DNA of 64,000 bases from Salticus scenicus (Eukaryota; Arthropoda; Arachnida; Araneae; Salticidae): NCBI GenBank assembly GCA_963930645.1, contig OZ005648.1, forward strand, positions 868,001-932,000, given 5' to 3'. Positions 58,652 to 64,000 of this stretch are shown here, in pieces; the stretch's first letter is position 1; each line of letters starts with the position of its first letter. Position numbers and translations under genes: made by a program. The notes under the pieces are model-generated. The model saw nothing but the letters and a program-made list of their open reading frames with translations. It was not told where the DNA came from and searched no databases.

Positions 58652-58836
58652 ATGTGTGTATTTGCATGACAAGTGTTCAAGCTATTTTGACCAAACTCAT
58701 TCATTTTTCTCTTCTGGTACATTACTAGAAAAAGAAGGATGTGGAAAACAAAAGGGAACTTTTTTGTAGACAATAACGAATTTCTTTTTTTAAAGGGACA
58801 ATCTTTTATGTATTATCGCATATTTTTATGAATAAA

Positions 58837-59645
58837 CAGTAGTGGGCAAAAATGTAAGGCCAAGACAGAAAAAGAATAAATATTAAAGTAAAACTGTGCT
58901 AGTAGTTGTGTAAAGAAAGCATAAAACTTAGAACAAGTAAATGTTATTACCTTAATTAATGTTTTTCAATTGGTCATAAAGAAAATATTGGACAAAATTA
59001 TAAGACCAAATGACCATATTAGCCTGACAAAAATGAAGTTAACAGTCATTGCTTTTTTATTTTCTTTTTCTTTCTTTTCTTTCTTTCTTTCTTTCTTTCT
59101 TTTTTTTTTTTTTTTTTTTTAATGACTTTAAATCAGTCTTGAAGTAATGGATTCAGACAATATCTTACATCTTTTGGAATGTTCTTCCAGGAATGTTCTA
59201 TGACTTTCCTCAAATCATCTTTATTGGTTGTAAACATATTATATATCTCGTTTTCGTAAATATCACGACCTTAAATATCCCATAAGTTCACAAATGACTT
59301 GAGACGGGGGTTTTAACTGGCCAGTTCGAAACACGGCTTATTGGCCTAAAACCTTGTCTTTGTTTTGCTTGAGGCATGTATAAATGCATTATTTTGTAGA
59401 AATAATTAGTCTCCGTTTGTGATAAGGGGGTGCTTCAGGCAGCAGATTATGAGTTTAGAATATCTTGATTACCCTGTGATGTCGCTCTTAATTTTATAAA
59501 ATCTATGAGATTGGCTCCGCCAGCAGCAAAGCCTGCTGACACCAAAATGCCCTTCCGAACGGAGGCTTCTGCTCTTGGTGAATCTCATTTCAATAGTACT
59601 GAAATCCACTTTTTCCGTCCATGGCGTTTTTTTTTTTTTTTTTTC
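58837..59645 (-). mobile_element. Tc1-like relic, copy 2, truncated
   Basis: Begins CAGTAGTGGGCAAAAATGTA and matches the 8433-10056 element in order: inner repeat 'ggacaaaattataagacca' (58982), 'cttacatcttttggaatgtt' (59164), 'ttagtctccgtttgtgataa' (59406), 'gccagcagcaaa' and 'caatagtactgaaa'. Similarity stops near the poly(T) at 59626-59644, so the right half is lost. A (TTTC)n-T run at 59062-59120 is an expansion. Transposase relic on the minus strand only in fragments. Confidence 0.8.
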
Positions 59646-59649
59646 TTTC

Positions 59650-60650
59650 AGAAAACATACATTACGCCATTGTGCTCAGCGTAGTTTCAATTTTTCGTGC
59701 CCCTTTGAAAATAAAAACTTGCTTCCCTCCACCATCCCCCCTAAAAAAAAAAGAAAAACTGTTATATACTATACTAATTATATCAGGTGAAAAAGCAGGT
59801 TCACTGGGAAAAGTATTTGGACAAAAAAAATAAGGGAAAAACGGGGAACCTGACTGAGGTGCAACCTTAATCAAATGTTTTTTTCGAGTAATATCACCAT
59901 TTGATGCAGATTTAAAATATTAAATCGGGACTTCTTGTTGATAAAGTTTGCTTTTGAGTTACGTTAATAATAAGACCTACATAGAGATGGGCCCACAGAC
60001 AAATTATTAAGAACCGATTTTCGTAACCAGGCACCTCAAAACATTTAATTATATGAAAACCCAGTTTCGAAAATAAATCAATACTTTTCAAAAGTGGCGA
60101 TCCATATCCATTTATGATTTAGGGTCAAAGTTGTAACGCGTTCATTGGAGTACACAAACGACTATTTAGTTATTGTTGTTCAGCGATTAAAAAAAAAAAA
60201 AAAAAATCAGAACAGTCTCATAAAGTAGTGTACTTCTTTCAGTGTCGGATATCCAGGCTCAAAATTCATCATTATTGTAGAGACACTCTTTCCTATTTAT
60301 CTCGAGTATCAACAAAAAATATTACGTTAAAAATAAAATAAAATTTATCAATAACCCTTGATACGAGTATTAATCTTTCCTCTTATCTTTCCTTTTTAGC
60401 TATAAAAAATAGAAAAAGAAAAGAAAAAGAAAATGGCTCTCTCAGAACAATCTTTCAACAGTATTGTATTGATTAGATAGTTCTTATAGGCTGCTTTTAT
60501 GATGTGCTCTGAAGAAGCTGCTTCAGAGTGATGAAATTTGTGTAACATATAATTGCTGATAAGCATCGCAATCACTTTCTTTATCTTCTTGTTTAGTAGT
60601 ATAATTTGATGCTCTACTACTGATTCAAACCAAGCACCGAATAAAAAAAA
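59650..60650. other. Unassigned DNA
   Basis: Three overlapping ORFs at 59575-59874 on both strands are driven by poly(T) and C/A runs and are not called. 60508-60529 is a perfect hairpin, CTCTGAAG-AAGCTG-CTTCAGAG. Nothing else is recognised. Confidence 0.4.
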
Positions 60651-60652
60651 TT

Positions 60653-61390
60653 CAAATAAAAGAACCGTTTATACGTCCTTTTAATGAAATCCCGATTCAT
60701 TCCTATTCATTTTAATGCAAAAATTGTTCATTTATACGCCGCTAATATCGGTTATATTATACGTCTTTTCCACTTAACTAAAATTCACTAAATTTCTCGA
60801 CCTCTCATTATTTTCCATTCTAAATAAAACGGATTTTTCCCAAAAAGCATATTAAAGGGGGAACACAGGAAAGAACGAAGAATACTGATCAAAGAATCAA
60901 TTGAATTCACAGAAGAATTTTTAATACTGATAGACAAGCAGCAAATCAGATGAATATTAAAGATTTCTAATGTTATTAAATAACTATCGGTAAGGACATA
61001 AATCGTATGCTCATTATTAAAGAAACGCCTTATATATAATTAATGTTTAATATACAAAATGTGTCCATACAGTTCTTATGAAATGTAATATAATACTCAA
61101 TATATGATATTTGCAATTAGTACTCCGTCCTGCATTAATAGTTTGATTTTTTCTCACTTTATATATATATATATATATATATTTAATTAATTATTGTCTT
61201 TAAAAAAAAGTATAATATACATTTACTAACTTTAAACTTTATTAATTAGTATTTTCATATAAATTTTGCATGAGTATCATTAAATTTGTAGTAATCAAAG
61301 TGTTATTATTAAAATTTCGATTATACATCTTTTCATTTATACGTCCTTTTACGTCAGTCCCTTGAACGACGTATAAACGGTGCTTTACTG
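60653..61390. mobile_element. pogo-like non-autonomous element
   Basis: The right end, reversed, is CAGTAAAGCACCGTTTATAC beside TA (61391-61392). The left end CAAATAAAAGAACCGTTTATAC is mutated, with TT where TA is expected. TTTATACGTC-type words recur near each end (60668, 60732, 61337, 61367), the same layout of repeated subterminal sites as in pogo/Tigger elements. 738 bp, no transposase frame. Confidence 0.65.
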
Positions 61391-61670
61391 TATAAGATGA
61401 GCACTGCTTCTGTAACATTTAATTATGTAATGTTAATTCATATTATGACTGCAGCCTAAATAAAATAAAGAGTAATGGTTTGGTTTGTTTTTATCTTGTC
61501 GCTCTATAAAGTCACTTTTTCACACTCTAGTCGAATGTTGCCTACTCAAACCTTTTTCGGTGTTCCTATATATTCTATAATGATCCTTTAGACATTTAGT
61601 TACGTACAGAATTAGATAAGCTTAAGAAAAAAAAATGTCCCATTACGTTTATAGAATAAATTTCTTTTAA

Positions 61671-62102
61671 GGGACCTCTTCACCCACCGCTCGCCGGAAG
61701 CCGAAGCTAATGTTATTCTATGGGAAATTTTTCTTTACAAATAACTTATTAACTAATACATATTTTTAAATTCTGTTTTCACGTTCTGAAAATTCCCAGC
61801 TGCTAAATGGACGGACCTTTTTTAAAAAATTATTTTTTTAATTTTTATATTTTATTTTGAAGCTGCAAAATACGAATTTTCAATATGTGAATTTTTTTCA
61901 TTTTGCAATTTAAAAATAAAATATTAAAAATTAAAAAAAAATCCATTTTTAAAAAAGGTCCGTCCATTGAACAGTTGGGAATTTTCTGAATGTGAAAACA
62001 GAATTTAAAAATATGAGTTAGTTAATAAGTTATTTGTAAAGAAAATTTCCCCCTAGAATAACATTGGCTCGGGCTTCCGGCGACGGTAAGTGAAGAGGGC
62101 CT
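61671..62102. mobile_element. Palindromic piggyBac-type MITE, TTAA-flanked (family P, copy 2)
   Basis: TTAA at 61667-61670 and 62103-62106. Ends GGGACCTCTTCACCCACCG and, reversed, AGGCCCTCTTCACTTACCG. The imperfect palindrome of 432 bp shares inner words with 42448-42881 ('gttattctatggga', 'aattctgttttcac', 'gaaaattc') at nearly the same spacing, although the outer ends differ. A 'GGACGGACC' pair flanks the loop. Confidence 0.82.
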
Positions 62103-62210
62103 TTAAGTGCATTTTAACGTGGTTACACTCCATTCAGTATATAATGAAATTAACCTACATTATTAGAATATTATTGTAAAATAATGATGTTTTCTGGGAA
62201 AAAATGGTAG

Positions 62211-62920
62211 TCACAGCACAGAATGAGTAATTTGTTTACAAAGATATACAGAAGATTTTCGATACGTCATACATCCACTTGGCATCCAATTTGGTACGAA
62301 TATAAATGAGTAACAAGAAATTAACACAAGGTTATGAGTTATAAGGAAATATGTATACACATATACACAGATAGATATATTAAGAGGGGTTGAGAAGGCC
62401 TGCAACTCCCTCCCCCCTCTCAGAAACGTATCTGGTTATGTACAATAGATATAAATGTATGTGTATATAGATATATTAATAACTGTTTTATAAAAATGAT
62501 CTGCTCACTGATGAGTAATGCAATATGAGTCGTTCAGGATCTTGATCTGCCGATCCACTACTTTATGTCAAGAACGATACTGATCATGATTTTGAATTGT
62601 ATGAAGCTATTCTCCGAAAACATAATTTCCGAGAAATTTCCTGTGTCATAAGAGATTATATTTCTGACTAATACAATGATAAATAATACCATTTCCTGTA
62701 TGGCCGATCATAAAATAGATTCACAGGTATAAAGGAAAATATATACATAAATCAATAGGTTGCTCAATTAAAAAAAAAAAAATCTGGTGTTTAACAGCCA
62801 CACGACTTCCATTAACCAGTACTACACACATTATAAACATTCTTGATTTAAATAAGTAACAAAATTGCTCTATCCGTCAAATAAATTATTTAAAATAATA
62901 ATTAGAAAAATAATAATGGG
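62211..62920. other. Unassigned DNA
   Basis: AT-rich; one 64-codon minus ORF with no visible features. No repeat boundaries recognised. Confidence 0.4.
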
Positions 62921-62924
62921 CGGA

Positions 62925-63537
62925 CCTGAAATTGAGCTATTTATACAGGACGCCTATCAATTTTCCTGAACTAACCAACTATATCATTCGAAAGGACATC
63001 TAATAGAGTGTTGATATAGCAAGTTTGAAGAAAATCGTTAGAGCCGTTTTTGAGATACGGACTTACGGTCCCACTTCTGGTTTCCGATGTCCCACTTCCG
63101 GTTTTCGATGTCCCACTTCCGGTTAAACTCAATTATTGACAGGAAAACAATAATTACATACAAAAGCATATTTAAAAGTGAGTTAAAATGGCGAGTTTGA
63201 AAAAAATCCGTACAACCGTTTTTAAAGGAACGCCTTTACGACGCCTGAAATTGAGCTATTTATACAGGACGCCTATCAATTTTCCTGAACTAACCAACTA
63301 TATCATTCGAAAAGTCATCTAATAGAGTGTTTATATTGCAAGTTTGAAGAAAATCATTAGAGCCGTTTTTGAGATACCGACTTACGGTCCCACTTCCGGT
63401 TTCCGATGTCCCACTTCCGGTTTTTCAATTTTCACCAAAATTTGGAAATTTCATCTGTACACCAGATGTATTTCAATTCTAAAGTTTCGTAGCTCTATCT
63501 TTATCAGTTTCTGAGCTATAATAGCCAGAAGATTCTC

Positions 63538-63571
<34 letters not shown>

Positions 63572-63760
63572 TACATACACACTGACCAATTGCCAAAAAC
63601 CACTTTTTTGGACTCAGGGGACCTTAAAACGTGTAAATCAGGTGAAAACCCGATATCGAATTTTCAGACCGAACACAATACTTCCATTACCTACGGTAGT
63701 AGAGTAATGGAAGTAAAAAAAGCTATAATCACTGACCTTGGCAAAACTTTTTTCTTAAAA
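62925..63760. repeat. Duplicated repeat with stem-loop 3' end (family H, copy 2)
   Basis: A direct repeat of about 180 bp, 319 bp apart (62925 and 63244): 'cctgaaattgagctatttat', 'ctatcaattttcctgaacta', 'agagccgtttttgagatac'. Inside are three units of 21 bp built on GTCCCACTTCCGGTTTCCGAT. A (CATA)n(CA)n microsatellite (63540-63584) and a tail follow. The tail ends in ACTTCCATTAC..GTAATGGAAGT (63679-63716) and an A run, homologous to the tail at 41930-42108. Non-coding. Confidence 0.72.
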
Positions 63761-64000
63761 AAAAAAAAAAAAAAATCTAAATAAAAGTGAAAGTTTTCAT
63801 AGTGTGTAGCGTCGAGTGTTACAAACACGAGGGAATTATTAGAATAATCGTGAGTTAGTTTGATTAGTTAGTTAAATTTTTAGTTTCACTGTTTTGATTA
63901 TTTTATTATTATTATTATTTCATGCACTCAGTAACTAAAGAAAAAAAAAACTTATCTTTCATGCTTTAAAAACAGTTTAAAGGATAATTTAGTTATTTTT

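Overview
This is an AT-rich (about 30% GC by eye) piece of eukaryotic nuclear DNA. It carries very many poly(A)/poly(T) runs and microsatellites and no intact host gene that I can prove. A decayed Ty3/gypsy element (gag, protease and integrase relics), pogo, Tc1/mariner, hAT and piggyBac families, and tRNA-derived SINEs all fit an arthropod. The gag/protease/integrase wording resembles elements I associate with spiders, so a chelicerate, probably a spider, is my best guess; that is inference, not proof.

Almost everything that can be annotated is mobile DNA, mostly dead and often nested. From left to right: 0.1-10 kb holds a MITE with long inverted repeats, one candidate host exon (3440-3663), a tRNA-derived SINE, a palindromic MITE with a 3-bp target duplication, a decayed array of about 150-bp tandem units, and a Tc1-like element (8433-10056) with a small hAT-like MITE inside. 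11.0-15.6 kb is an internally deleted Ty3/gypsy provirus that received two non-autonomous DNA transposons. 16-19 kb has three separate MITEs. 19-23 kb is plain AT-rich DNA.

23-27.9 kb is a dense MITE/SINE cluster in which two tRNA-Thr-like SINE copies sit inside or beside DNA transposons. 28.4-30 kb is the best preserved element, a Tc1-family transposon with TA duplication, paired outer and inner terminal repeats, and a transposase broken by frameshifts, a stop and a lost catalytic Asp. 31.7-34.1 kb is a Tc1/mariner copy carrying a piggyBac-type MITE. 35.4-36.3 kb is a foldback element enclosing five 120-bp tandem units. 37.3-39.4 kb is a piggyBac-type MITE split by a second copy of the 31.7-kb Tc1/mariner family. 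39.6-45.1 kb carries several MITEs with clear target duplications.

45-64 kb is mostly anonymous AT-rich DNA with further MITEs, a second Tc1 copy (58837-59645), a pogo-type MITE, a second piggyBac palindrome, and a repeat ending in a stem-loop that shares a 3' module with one at 41-42 kb.

The elements do not form a working pathway. What the window records is a layered insertion history. Target duplications are readable for many elements, so several families can be assigned and insertion order deduced directly. I saw no rRNA, CRISPR or complete host gene.
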